A stretch of 64,000 nt of DNA from Streptomyces sp. MMBL 11-1. Its GTDB lineage: Bacteria > Actinomycetota > Actinomycetes > Streptomycetales > Streptomycetaceae. The first letter of the stretch is position 1, and every line of letters starts with the position of its first letter. Shown piece after piece: positions 51,527 through 59,641 of this stretch. The stretch is from contig NZ_CP117709.1 of assembly GCF_028622875.1 (NCBI RefSeq), positions 3,475,001-3,539,000 of the forward strand. The letters are read 5' to 3'. Under the pieces are notes generated by a model. That model ran no database searches. It was given only the letters and a program-made list of their open reading frames with translations, and was not told the DNA's origin. The translations under genes and the position numbers were made by a program.

Positions 51527-52609
51527 GTGACCGATGTGACTGACGGCGTCCTGCACACCCTGTTCCACTCGGATCAGGGGGGTCACGAGCAAGTAGTGAT
51601 CTGCCAGGACCGTGCCACCGGCCTCAAGGCCGTCATCGCCCTCCACTCCACCGCCCTGGGCCCGGCCCTCGGCGGCACCCGCTTCTACCCGTACGCCTCC
51701 GAGGCGGACGCCGTCGCCGACGCGCTGAACCTGTCGCGCGGGATGTCGTACAAGAACGCCCTGGCCGGTCTCGACCACGGTGGCGGCAAGGCCGTCATCA
51801 TCGGCGACCCGGAGAAGATCAAGAGCGAGGAACTCCTCCTCGCCTACGGCCGGTTCGTCGCCTCGCTCGGCGGCCGCTACGTGACCGCCTGCGACGTCGG
51901 CACCTACGTCGCCGACATGGACGTCGTCGCCCGGGAGTGCCGCTGGACCACCGGCCGCTCCCCCGAGAACGGCGGCGCGGGCGACTCCTCGGTGCTCACC
52001 GCGTTCGGCGTCTTCCAGGGCATGCGGGCCTCGGCCCAGCACCTGTGGGGCGACCCGACACTGCGCGGCCGCAAGGTCGGCGTCGCCGGGGTCGGCAAGG
52101 TGGGCCACCACCTCGTCGAGCACCTGCTCGCCGACGGCGCCGAGGTCGTGATCACCGACGTCCGCGAGGAGTCGCTGCGCCGGATCACCGATGCACACCC
52201 CGAGGTCACCGTGGCGGCGGACACCGACGCGCTGATCCGCACCGAGGGCCTGGACGTCTACGCGCCGTGCGCGCTCGGCGGCGCGCTCGACGACGACACC
52301 GTCCCCGTGCTCACCGCGAAGGTGGTGTGCGGCGCGGCCAACAACCAGCTGGCGCACCCGGGCGTGGAGAAGGACCTGGCCGACCGGTCGGTTCTCTACG
52401 CCCCCGACTACGTGGTCAACGCCGGTGGCGTGATCCAGGTGGCCGACGAGCTGCACGGGTTCGACTTCGACCGGTGCAAGGCGAAGGCGGCGAGGATCTT
52501 CGACACCACGCTGGAAATATTCGCACGTGCGAAGGCGGATGGGATTCCGCCGGCCGCGGCGGCCGACCGGCTCGCCGAGCAGCGGATGGCGGAGGCGCAC
52601 GCCCGCTGA
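51527..52609 (+). CDS. vdh: Valine (branched-chain amino acid) dehydrogenase
   Basis: A Glu/Leu/Phe/Val dehydrogenase that oxidatively deaminates valine (and Leu/Ile) to 2-oxo acids with NAD, feeding branched acyl-CoA precursors for fatty acids and polyketides. The 360-aa protein shows the catalytic Lys contexts [19 protein letters not shown] and the substrate-binding [15 protein letters not shown] stretch (ALGGTRFYP). The NAD Rossmann motif is [17 protein letters not shown], followed by CAANNQLA-like [11 protein letters not shown] and YVVNAGG. The GTG follows GGGAG. The order with bldC matches SCO4089 from memory. Confidence 0.95.
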   Translation: MTDVTDGVLHTLFHSDQGGHEQVVICQDRATGLKAVIALHSTALGPALGGTRFYPYASEADAVADALNLSRGMSYKNALAGLDHGGGKAVIIGDPEKIKSEELLLAYGRFVASLGGRYVTACDVGTYVADMDVVARECRWTTGRSPENGGAGDSSVLTAFGVFQGMRASAQHLWGDPTLRGRKVGVAGVGKVGHHLVEHLLADGAEVVITDVREESLRRITDAHPEVTVAADTDALIRTEGLDVYAPCALGGALDDDTVPVLTAKVVCGAANNQLAHPGVEKDLADRSVLYAPDYVVNAGGVIQVADELHGFDFDRCKAKAARIFDTTLEIFARAKADGIPPAAAADRLAEQRMAEAHAR

Positions 52610-52631
52610 CGGGGCGGCCCTCGGCCACCCC

Positions 52632-52683
52632 GTACGACCCGCCGACCGGCGAGACAAGACTCACGCCGGTCGGCGGGTCGTAC
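52632..52683. terminator. vdh terminator, 20-bp stem
   Basis: GTACGACCCGCCGACCGGCG and its exact complement CGCCGGTCGGCGGGTCGTAC are separated by 12 nt, just after the vdh stop. It is one of the longest perfect hairpins in the window. Confidence 0.92.
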
Positions 52684-52900
52684 CTCCACAAGAGGTTAAA
52701 ATCGCAGTTGACCAGGGAGGACGGGGCTCCTCACTGGCCCTGTGCCGGGACCGGAATGCGGGCGGCGTACCGTATGGCCACGGAAGCAGGTACCGTTAAA
52801 GCTCTACAGGCACGGTCTCTCTGCCGAGAGTCCGTCCTGAAACATGAACGCGTGTCAAGACTCTGGGGCCGTCGAGCCCCGTCACCGAGGGGGTCGAGCC

Positions 52901-53158
52901 ATGGGGCGCGGCCGGGCAAAGGCCAAGCAGACCAAGGTCGCCCGCCAGCTGAAGTACAGCAGCGGCGGGACTGACCTGTCGCGTCTGGCCAATGAGCTGG
53001 GCGCATCGCCTTCGAGTCAGCCACCGAACGCAGAGCCGTTCGAGGACGACGACGAGGAAGATGACCCGTACGCACAGTACGCGGATCGCTACAACCAGGA
53101 CGATGACGAGGATCAGGACGATCAGTCCGGTCCGTCGTCACAGCGCCGCGGCGCTTGA
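52901..53158 (+). CDS. DUF3073 family protein
   Basis: The 85-aa protein starts MGRGRAKAKQTKVARQLKYS, a basic N-terminus typical of DUF3073, followed by an acidic tail (EDDDEEDDPYAQYADRYNQD). The family is conserved in actinobacteria, small and of unknown role; the charge split suggests nucleic-acid binding and a disordered tail. The ATG at 52901 is chosen because it matches the family start; an upstream ATG at 52844 would add unconserved sequence. The upstream region 52684-52900 holds no other gene. Confidence 0.9.
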   Translation: MGRGRAKAKQTKVARQLKYSSGGTDLSRLANELGASPSSQPPNAEPFEDDDEEDDPYAQYADRYNQDDDEDQDDQSGPSSQRRGA

Positions 53159-53175
53159 CCTCGCGCTGACACATC

Positions 53176-53207
53176 AACCCGGTCCGGGCCTGCCCCGGGC
53201 CGGGTTC
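53176..53207 (+). terminator. Terminator of DUF3073 gene
   Basis: AACCCGG-T-CCGGG and CCCGG-G-CCGGGTT form an interrupted stem 17 bp past the stop. Confidence 0.75.
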
Positions 53208-53240
53208 TGTGTGTCCCGATCCGGTCTTCGCCGTGGCCCC

Positions 53241-53274
53241 GTGGTGCGCCGGGGCGGGCCGCCCGGCGCACCAC
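53241..53274. terminator. Terminator of purM
   Basis: GTGGTGCGCCGGG and CCCGGCGCACCAC pair over 13 bp with an 8-nt loop, 14 bp past the leftward purM stop. Confidence 0.82.
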
Positions 53275-53287
53275 GGCGTGACGCTGT

Positions 53288-54361
53288 CTACCGGGCGTAG
53301 TCGCCGGTCAGCTCGGCGCCCGTGGCGCGGTCACCGCGCTCGGTGATCTCTCCGGCGACCCAGGAGTCGACCCCGCGGTCGGCCAGCGTCGTCAGTGCGG
53401 CGTCCACCGAGTCGGCCGGGACGATCGCGATCATGCCGACGCCCATGTTGAGCGTCTTCTCCAGCTCCAGCCGCTCGACCTGACCGGCCTTGCCGACCAG
53501 GTCGAAGACGGCTCCGGGCGTCCACGTGGAGCGGTCCACGGTGGCGTGCAGGCCGTCCGGGATCACCCGGGCCAGGTTGTTCGCCAGGCCGCCGCCGGTG
53601 ACGTGGCTGAAGCCGTGCACCTCGGTCGTACGGGTGAGGGCCAGGCAGTCCAGGGAGTAGATCCGGGTGGGCTCCAGGAGCTCCTCGCCGAGCGTACGGC
53701 CGAACTCCTCGACCTCGCGGTCCAGGGACCAGCCGGCCCGGTCGAAGACCACGTGGCGGACGAGCGAGTACCCGTTCGAGTGAAGACCGGAGGACGCCAT
53801 GGCGATGACCGCGTCACCCGTGCGGATACGGTCCGGGCCGAGCAGGCGGTCGGCCTCGACCACGCCCGTACCGGCTCCGGCGACGTCGAAGTCGTCCGGG
53901 CCGAGGAGACCCGGGTGCTCGGCCGTCTCGCCGCCGACCAGGGAGCAGCCCGCCAGGACGCAGCCTTCGGCGATGCCCTTCACGATGGCCGCGACACGCT
54001 CGGGGTGCACCTTGCCGACGCAGATGTAGTCGGTCATGAACAGGGGCTCGGCGCCGCAGACGACGAGGTCGTCCACGACCATGCCGACGAGGTCGTGGCC
54101 GATGGTGTCGTACACGCCCATCTTCCGCGCCAGGTCCACCTTGGTGCCGACGCCGTCCGTGGCGGAGGCGAGGAGCGGGCGCTCGTAGCGCTTCAGCGCC
54201 GAGGCGTCGAAGAGCCCGGCGAAGCCGCCGAGTCCGCCGAGTCCGGCGACCTCGGGGCGCTGGGTCTTCTTCACCCACTCCTTCATCAGCTCGACGGCAC
54301 GGTCACCGGCTTCGATGTCGACGCCGGCCGCCGCGTAGGAAGCACCTGTTGTCTCAGACAT
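53288..54361 (-). CDS. purM: Phosphoribosylformylglycinamidine cyclo-ligase
   Basis: PurM (AIR synthetase) closes the imidazole ring in step 5 of purine synthesis using ATP. The 357-aa protein shows ATDGVGTKVDLAR, LVVCGAEPLFMTDY, the GGETAEHPG motif and SSGLHSNGYSLVR, in family order and normal length. The gene is 60 bp downstream of purF on the same strand, so the two form an operon. Confidence 0.97.
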   Translation of the reverse strand: MSETTGASYAAAGVDIEAGDRAVELMKEWVKKTQRPEVAGLGGLGGFAGLFDASALKRYERPLLASATDGVGTKVDLARKMGVYDTIGHDLVGMVVDDLVVCGAEPLFMTDYICVGKVHPERVAAIVKGIAEGCVLAGCSLVGGETAEHPGLLGPDDFDVAGAGTGVVEADRLLGPDRIRTGDAVIAMASSGLHSNGYSLVRHVVFDRAGWSLDREVEEFGRTLGEELLEPTRIYSLDCLALTRTTEVHGFSHVTGGGLANNLARVIPDGLHATVDRSTWTPGAVFDLVGKAGQVERLELEKTLNMGVGMIAIVPADSVDAALTTLADRGVDSWVAGEITERGDRATGAELTGDYAR

Positions 54362-54421
54362 GGCCTGGGATCTTTCGTGTGGAGATACGGGGCTGGTGGG
54401 GGATGCGGCGGCGCGTCCGGG

Positions 54422-55948
54422 TCACGGACGGCGCAGCGCGTCGGCCGCGGCGGTCGCCGCCGGGCCCGCCGCCAGCTCGGTCTCCAGCAGCTGCTTGCCG
54501 AGCAGCTCCGGGTCCGGGAGATCCATCGGGTATTCGCCGTCGAAGCAGGCGCGGCAGAGGTTCGGCTTGGGAATCGTCGTCGCCTCGATCATCGCGTCGA
54601 TCGAGATGTACGAGAGGGAGTCGGCACCCATGGAGGTGCAGATCTCGTCGACGGTCATGCCGTTGGCGATCAGCTCGGCGCGGGTCGCGAAGTCGATCCC
54701 GAAGAAGCAGGGCCACTTCACCGGCGGCGAGGAGATCCGGATGTGGATCTCGGCGGCACCGGCCTCGCGGAGCATCCGGACCAGGGCGCGCTGGGTGTTG
54801 CCGCGGACGATCGAGTCGTCGACGACCACCAGGCGCTTGCCCTTGATGACTTCCTTCAGCGGATTCAGCTTGAGCCGGATGCCGAGCTGGCGGATGGTCT
54901 GCGAGGGCTGGATGAAGGTCCTGCCGACGTAGGCGTTCTTCACCAGTCCGGCGCCGAACGGGATGCCGCTGGCCTCCGCGTACCCGATCGCGGCGGGGGT
55001 GCCGGATTCCGGCGTCGCTATGACGAGGTCCGCCTCGACGGGGGCCTCGGCGGCCAGCTTGCGCCCCATCTCCACCCGGGAGAGGTAGACGTTGCGCCCG
55101 GCGATGTCGGTGTCGGGACGGGCCAGGTAGACGTACTCGAAGACACAGCCCTTGGGCTTCGCTTCTGCGAATCGAGTGGTGCGCAGACCGTTCTCGTCGA
55201 TGGCGACGAGCTCGCCCGGCTCGATCTCGCGTACGTAGCTGGCACCGCAGATGTCGAGCGCGGCGGACTCGGATGCGACCACCCAGCCGCGCTCCAGCCG
55301 GCCGAGCACCAGCGGGCGGATGCCCTGCGGGTCGCGGGCGGCGTAGAGCGTGTGCTCGTCCATGAAGACGAGGGAGAACGCGCCCTTGACGTCGGGGAGC
55401 ACCTTGGAGGCGGCTTCCTCGATGGTGAGCGGCTTGTCGTTCTCGTCGCGCTGTCCGGCGAGCAGCGCGGTCACCAGGTCGGTGTCGTTGGTCGCGGCGA
55501 CCTGGGTGGCGCGGCCGTCCTTGCGCGGGAGGTCGGCGACCATCTCCGCGAGCTGGGCGGTGTTGACCAGGTTCCCGTTGTGACCGAGGGCGATCGAGCC
55601 GTGCGCGGTGGCACGGAACGTCGGCTGCGCGTTCTCCCACACCGAGGCACCGGTGGTGGAGTAGCGGGCATGACCGACCGCGATATGGCCCTGGAGAGAA
55701 CCCAGAGACGTTTCGTCGAAGACCTGCGAGACCAGTCCCATGTCCTTGAAGACCAGGATCTGGGACCCGTTGCTCACTGCGATGCCCGCGGATTCCTGTC
55801 CGCGGTGCTGCAGGGCATACAGTCCGAAATAGGTGAGCTTGGCGACCTCTTCACCCGGAGCCCAGACACCGAAGACGCCACAAGCGTCCTGGGGGCCTTT
55901 CTCTCCGGGGAGCAGGTCGTGGTTGAGTCGTCCATCACCACGGGGCAC
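54422..55948 (-). CDS. purF: Amidophosphoribosyltransferase
   Basis: PurF starts de novo purine synthesis by transferring the glutamine amide to PRPP. The protein begins with a short propeptide that precedes the nucleophile Cys in GPQDACGVFGVW; this Cys becomes N-terminal on processing. The PRPP site reads VVVDDSIVRGNT. Cys in KWPCFFGID and LCRACFDG match the ligands of the 4Fe-4S cluster in B. subtilis-type enzymes. I chose GTG 55948 (VPRGDGRLNHD) since the longer in-frame sequence upstream is not family-like. The 330 bp upstream hold no gene. Confidence 0.96.
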   Translation of the reverse strand: MPRGDGRLNHDLLPGEKGPQDACGVFGVWAPGEEVAKLTYFGLYALQHRGQESAGIAVSNGSQILVFKDMGLVSQVFDETSLGSLQGHIAVGHARYSTTGASVWENAQPTFRATAHGSIALGHNGNLVNTAQLAEMVADLPRKDGRATQVAATNDTDLVTALLAGQRDENDKPLTIEEAASKVLPDVKGAFSLVFMDEHTLYAARDPQGIRPLVLGRLERGWVVASESAALDICGASYVREIEPGELVAIDENGLRTTRFAEAKPKGCVFEYVYLARPDTDIAGRNVYLSRVEMGRKLAAEAPVEADLVIATPESGTPAAIGYAEASGIPFGAGLVKNAYVGRTFIQPSQTIRQLGIRLKLNPLKEVIKGKRLVVVDDSIVRGNTQRALVRMLREAGAAEIHIRISSPPVKWPCFFGIDFATRAELIANGMTVDEICTSMGADSLSYISIDAMIEATTIPKPNLCRACFDGEYPMDLPDPELLGKQLLETELAAGPAATAAADALRRP

Positions 55949-56279
55949 GGCACCGAGTGTAGGCGAGATCGACCACTGGTCCGAATTGGGGACCGGTGGG
56001 CAAACCGACGGCGGCGCATGGGGAACGGGCCCGCCCGCCGCCCGGGGAGGGCGATTCGCGGGACTTCGGCCCGTGACGCTGTGTGACTGCCGCGCGGACG
56101 GGGAGGGCTCCACGAGGCGAACGCGGCGCTCACTTCCGGGCCCGGAGCCTGGTTACCGACAGGTAGGGGCCGGTGGGGGCGGCCGGGCGGCCGTGGCGCT
56201 CGGTGAACCCGCCCGATCGCCGCCCCGGCCCCTGGCCGAACGCTCGTTTCGTGGTGAGCCTCACACCGAGGGGCGGGGT
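55949..56279. promoter_or_regulatory. Upstream region of purF
   Basis: About 330 bp without a gene between the leftward META lipoprotein gene and purF. It should hold the purF-purM promoter. I see no purine riboswitch-like fold and no clear operator. Confidence 0.4.
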
Positions 56280-57140
56280 TCAGCCGTGCTGGGAGCTGTT
56301 CCCGGCCCCGGCGGATGCGGCCGTGGCGCCGACGCCCTTGCCGTCGGCGGCGGTGAGCGTGAGGGCCTTGCCCTTGATCGTGTACGTGACCTTGCCGTCC
56401 AGGGCGGCGAGCACGGCGCGTTCCGTCTCCATCTCGGCCTCCGGGCACATCTTGCGGGTGCCGGTCACCGGCCCGAACGTGATCGTGGAGCCCTTGACCG
56501 TCGCCTGGCCGCGGAAGGAGTTGCAGCCGGAGTGGCCCTGCACGGCGCCGTCCTCGGAGAAGGTCAGATAGGGCGCCCTCTCCTTGGGCAGGTCCGCCGG
56601 TACGGTCGTGGCCGTCTCGCCGCTGAGCAACGTGGTCACGGCCCAGCGGGTGCCGACCAGATCGGCGGGCTTCTCCTCGCTGAGTGCCATCGAGTCGCCG
56701 CCTTCGGTGGTGAGGGTCAGTTTGTCGCCGGAGAGCTTCGCGGTGTGCTCGCCGCCCATGGCGTCGATGGCGGCCTTCTCGAACTTCTCGATGTTCTCCT
56801 CGCACGCCATCTGCGTGGTCACGGGCTTGCCCAGGGTGATCCGGTCACCCTGCACCCGGGCGTCCACGCTGATGTGGTTGCAGCCGAAGTGGGCCGTGGC
56901 CCGGCCCTTCGGGTCGATCTCCAGCCGGGCCCCTTCCGGGGCCTCGGTCTTCTTCCCGCCGACGGTCACGGAGTCGACGCTCCACGCCACCCCGGTGACG
57001 GGGACGTCGCTCTGCACGCTGTCGCCACCGCCACCGCCACCGCCACCGCCGCCGGAGCCGGAACCCGACTCCGTACCGCAGGCGGCGAGGGTGAGGAGGG
57101 CCAGGACACCGACGCTGAGGGCCATACGTTGTGTGTGCAT
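56280..57140 (-). CDS. META domain lipoprotein
   Basis: The 286-aa protein has a lipoprotein signal (ALSVGVLALLTLAACG, Cys at about 21), then a run of ten Gly before two META (HslJ-like) domains at about 48-150 and 160-265. The domains show WSVDSVTVGGKK and RWAVTTLL; each has the conserved Gly-Cys-Asn pattern (HFGCNHISVD, GHSGCNSFRG). META proteins are linked to heat shock and antibiotic tolerance in other bacteria; here the role is not known. The Gly run comes from a CCACCG repeat in the DNA. Confidence 0.9.
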   Translation of the reverse strand: MHTQRMALSVGVLALLTLAACGTESGSGSGGGGGGGGGGDSVQSDVPVTGVAWSVDSVTVGGKKTEAPEGARLEIDPKGRATAHFGCNHISVDARVQGDRITLGKPVTTQMACEENIEKFEKAAIDAMGGEHTAKLSGDKLTLTTEGGDSMALSEEKPADLVGTRWAVTTLLSGETATTVPADLPKERAPYLTFSEDGAVQGHSGCNSFRGQATVKGSTITFGPVTGTRKMCPEAEMETERAVLAALDGKVTYTIKGKALTLTAADGKGVGATAASAGAGNSSQHG

Positions 57141-57248
57141 GGCGATGTGACGGAACGAGGGGCGGATCCGGTTCCGCCCGCTCCGCTTCGGCCGTACGGA
57201 ACCGGGGTGCCGCCTCCCGGAAACGCCCCGGCCGCCGGGCGGCCCCGC

Positions 57249-58052
57249 TCAGCCCATCAACGGCAGCAGCGCGGCCAGGTCGGCGCGCTCCCCACTGGCG
57301 CTGACCTCGGCGTCCTCCACGGCCCGCGCCCACTCCGTACGCCCGGTGGCGAGCCGGATCCAGGTCAGCGGGGAGGTCTCCACGACGTTGGGCGGGGTGC
57401 CCCGGGTGTGCTTGGGCCCGCCGATGCACTGGACCACCGCGAACGGCGGGACCCGCACCTCCACCGAGCCGCCCGGCGCCCGGTCCGCGAGGGCGTCGGC
57501 CAGCAGCCGGGTGCAGGCGGCCAGGGCCTGCCGGTCGTAGGGGATCTCCAGCCCGAGCGCCTCGTTCAGGTCGTCCGTGTGGACGACCAGCTCGACGGTC
57601 CGGGAGGCCAGATAGTCGCTCAGCCGCATGGAGCCGACCCGGACGGACAGCAGCCGTTCCCCCGTGCCGGTGGCCGGGACGGAACCGGTGAACCCCGCTT
57701 CAGCCTCCGCGAACAGCGTGGCGAGATCGGGCTCCCCGGCCGCCACCTCCTCGACGCCCTCGGCGATACCGGCGGCGTACGCGGCGGTGACCGACGGCCA
57801 CTCCAGCAGGGCGACCTGGGGCTTGGGGCCTGGCGGCTCCGGCAGGGCCAGGGCCCGGGTGACGCTGCTCAGCCCGATCGCGATGTGCACGGCGAGCTCG
57901 CGCACCGCCCAGTCGCCGAGCCGGGTCGGCCGGTCGAGCTGATCCGGCGTCAACGCGGCGACGGCGTCGCGGACATGGGCGAACTGGGCGAGGACCGCCG
58001 TCCGGGTCCTGAGGTGATCGTAGGCGCGCGGGCGCTTCTTGGCCGGGGGCAT
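57249..58052 (-). CDS. Mycothiol-dependent maleylpyruvate isomerase-like protein
   Basis: The 267-aa protein has a DinB-like N-terminal four-helix domain (about 15-170; RLGDWAVRELAVHIAIGLSS contains the first metal His) and a second metal site in VHTDDLNEALG. A sterol-carrier-like C-terminal domain follows (about 185-267). The family (MDMPI) uses mycothiol as a cofactor, but most members have unknown substrates. The gene stands alone between the META lipoprotein gene and the M23 gene. Confidence 0.85.
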   Translation of the reverse strand: MPPAKKRPRAYDHLRTRTAVLAQFAHVRDAVAALTPDQLDRPTRLGDWAVRELAVHIAIGLSSVTRALALPEPPGPKPQVALLEWPSVTAAYAAGIAEGVEEVAAGEPDLATLFAEAEAGFTGSVPATGTGERLLSVRVGSMRLSDYLASRTVELVVHTDDLNEALGLEIPYDRQALAACTRLLADALADRAPGGSVEVRVPPFAVVQCIGGPKHTRGTPPNVVETSPLTWIRLATGRTEWARAVEDAEVSASGERADLAALLPLMG

Positions 58053-58088
58053 GGGCCGAGACTAACCGGCGCCACTGACATCGCCCGG

Positions 58089-58988
58089 TCAGGCCTTCGC
58101 GACCTGGTCCCGGCCCCGCTCCTCGGCCGGCTCACCGACCGGCTCACCGACCGGCTCACCGACCGTGAACGTCTCGCCGTTCGCGGGCACTCCGAGGCCT
58201 CGCCAGGTGAACGGGACGCCCCGGGCGTTGTCCAGGTCCGGGCCGTCCATCAGCTGGAAGTGGAGGTGGGGTTCGGTGGTGTTGCCGGAGTTGCCGCACC
58301 GCGCGATCGGCTGCCCTGCCCGGACGGTGTCCCCGGCCTTCACCCGGATCGAGCCGCGCCGGGCGTGCGCGTAGGCGGCGTACGTACCGTCGCCGAGGTC
58401 GAGGATCACGTGGTTGCCGACGATCCGGTGCACGCCGAGGATCGACCGGACGGTGCCCTCGACGAGCATCAGATAGGCGAGCGCGGGCAGTGAGCTGCGG
58501 CTCAGATGGTCGCGCTGGCCGTCGCTCGCCTGCACGACCGTGGCGTCGGCCACCGCGAGCAGCGGGGCGCCGAAGGCCGGGAAGGCGCGGTTGCGGCGGA
58601 AGAACGGCCAGACCCAACCGAACGCCGGCCGGGCCGGTGGCTCGCCCTCCCCCGTCTCCGGGTCGGCCACGATGTCGATCGCGTACGTCTGCCCGTAGAC
58701 GTGCGTCCCATGGCTCGGCACCTTGTCCGCCGGGCTGTTCAGCGCCTTCCAGCGGCCGGTGACCGGCGGATCGACCTCCACCGGGGACCTCGGCTCGCCC
58801 TGCGGTGCCGCGGCCCTGGTCTGCCCTGCCGTCGTCGCCACCATGAGGGCGAGGACGACCGCCGCGGGCAGGAAGGTCGTCGCCCAGCCCGGCCCTGGCA
58901 GATCCGTGAAGAACTCGCCGATCATCAGCGCGAACAGGACCAGCCAGGACAGCCGCATGGCGATCTGGACGGCGGTGCGGACGGACAT
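58089..58988 (-). CDS. Membrane-anchored M23 peptidase-like protein
   Basis: The 299-aa protein has two N-terminal membrane segments (LSWLVLFALMIGEFF and FLPAAVVLALMVATTAG) followed by an M23-type domain. The first zinc ligands would be in the THVYGQTYAIDIVAD stretch, and the last motif is HLHFQLMDG. The classical HxxxD motif is altered (YGQTYAIDI with the His further upstream), so activity is uncertain. The tail holds a GEPVGEPVGEP repeat made by a 12-bp DNA triplication (58129-58164). It follows the ArsR gene by 36 bp in the same direction and is probably controlled by it. Confidence 0.87.
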   Translation of the reverse strand: MSVRTAVQIAMRLSWLVLFALMIGEFFTDLPGPGWATTFLPAAVVLALMVATTAGQTRAAAPQGEPRSPVEVDPPVTGRWKALNSPADKVPSHGTHVYGQTYAIDIVADPETGEGEPPARPAFGWVWPFFRRNRAFPAFGAPLLAVADATVVQASDGQRDHLSRSSLPALAYLMLVEGTVRSILGVHRIVGNHVILDLGDGTYAAYAHARRGSIRVKAGDTVRAGQPIARCGNSGNTTEPHLHFQLMDGPDLDNARGVPFTWRGLGVPANGETFTVGEPVGEPVGEPAEERGRDQVAKA

Positions 58989-59024
58989 GTCTCCCCCAGG
59001 GCTTCGTGTCTTCTCGTCGTCAGG

Positions 59025-59531
59025 TCAGGGCCGCGCCGCCGTCAGCACCACCAGCAGCGGTACGACCCGGGTGGGCGGCACCTCGTACCTGCCGCGGCCC
59101 GCCGCGTGCAGCCAGCCCGCGCCGGTCAGCTGGCGCAGGTGGTGGTAGATCTGGCCGGTGGTGCCCAACGCGTCGAGCGCGGCCAGTTCGGCGGTCGTCC
59201 TCAGACCGCCGAGGATCTCGCGGAGCAGGCGCAGCCGGACCGGGTGGCCCAGCGCGGCGAACGAATCGGCGGCGTCCGCCCAGTCCCCGTCGAACAGGGC
59301 CTCGGTGAGGGCGCCGTACTGCCACTCGTAACTCTCTCCGGTGGGCAGCCGGACCGCGCCCGTGTAGAGCACTCCCCCGTCGGCTGCGGCCTCCCCGACC
59401 TCGGTGAGCTGCTGTTTCAGCCCGTCCAGCGCCCAGAAGTCGCCGTCGCCCAGGCGGGGGGACCCGGGGTCCTGCCGCTCCAGGGCCGTGAGCCGCCTCT
59501 CCAGCTCGGCGACCCGCTGCTCCAGCTCCAT
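59025..59531 (-). CDS. ArsR-like winged-helix regulator
   Basis: The 168-aa protein begins with a leucine-zipper-like coil (LEQRVAELERRLTALERQ). A winged helix-turn-helix follows at about 85-150 (FAALGHPVRLRLLREIL, TTGQIYHHLRQLTGAGWL), which is the ArsR/Smt pattern. No metal-binding Cys pair is seen, so it may sense something other than a metal. It is the first gene of an operon with the M23-like protein, and a perfect palindrome overlaps its own promoter region. Confidence 0.88.
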   Translation of the reverse strand: MELEQRVAELERRLTALERQDPGSPRLGDGDFWALDGLKQQLTEVGEAAADGGVLYTGAVRLPTGESYEWQYGALTEALFDGDWADAADSFAALGHPVRLRLLREILGGLRTTAELAALDALGTTGQIYHHLRQLTGAGWLHAAGRGRYEVPPTRVVPLLVVLTAARP

Positions 59532-59541
59532 GACACCAACC

Positions 59542-59557
59542 TTACGTAATTACGTAA
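59542..59557. promoter_or_regulatory. 16-bp perfect palindrome, ArsR autoregulatory operator
   Basis: TTACGTAATTACGTAA is a perfect palindrome ending 10 bp upstream of the ArsR-like ATG, so binding there would block transcription or ribosome entry. It is AT-rich against a GC-rich background. Regulation by the adjacent gene product is inferred. Confidence 0.7.
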
Positions 59558-59583
59558 TCTCTGACAAGGGGTGGGGAAAGGCC

Positions 59584-59618
59584 GAAGCCCCCGCCCGGAG
59601 GACCCGGGCGGGGGCTTC
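59584..59618. terminator. purL terminator
   Basis: GAAGCCCCCGCCCG and CGGGCGGGGGCTTC pair over 14 bp with a short loop, between the leftward purL stop and the ArsR operator. Confidence 0.88.
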
Positions 59619-59641
59619 GAAAACGCCGGTCGGCGCGCGGC

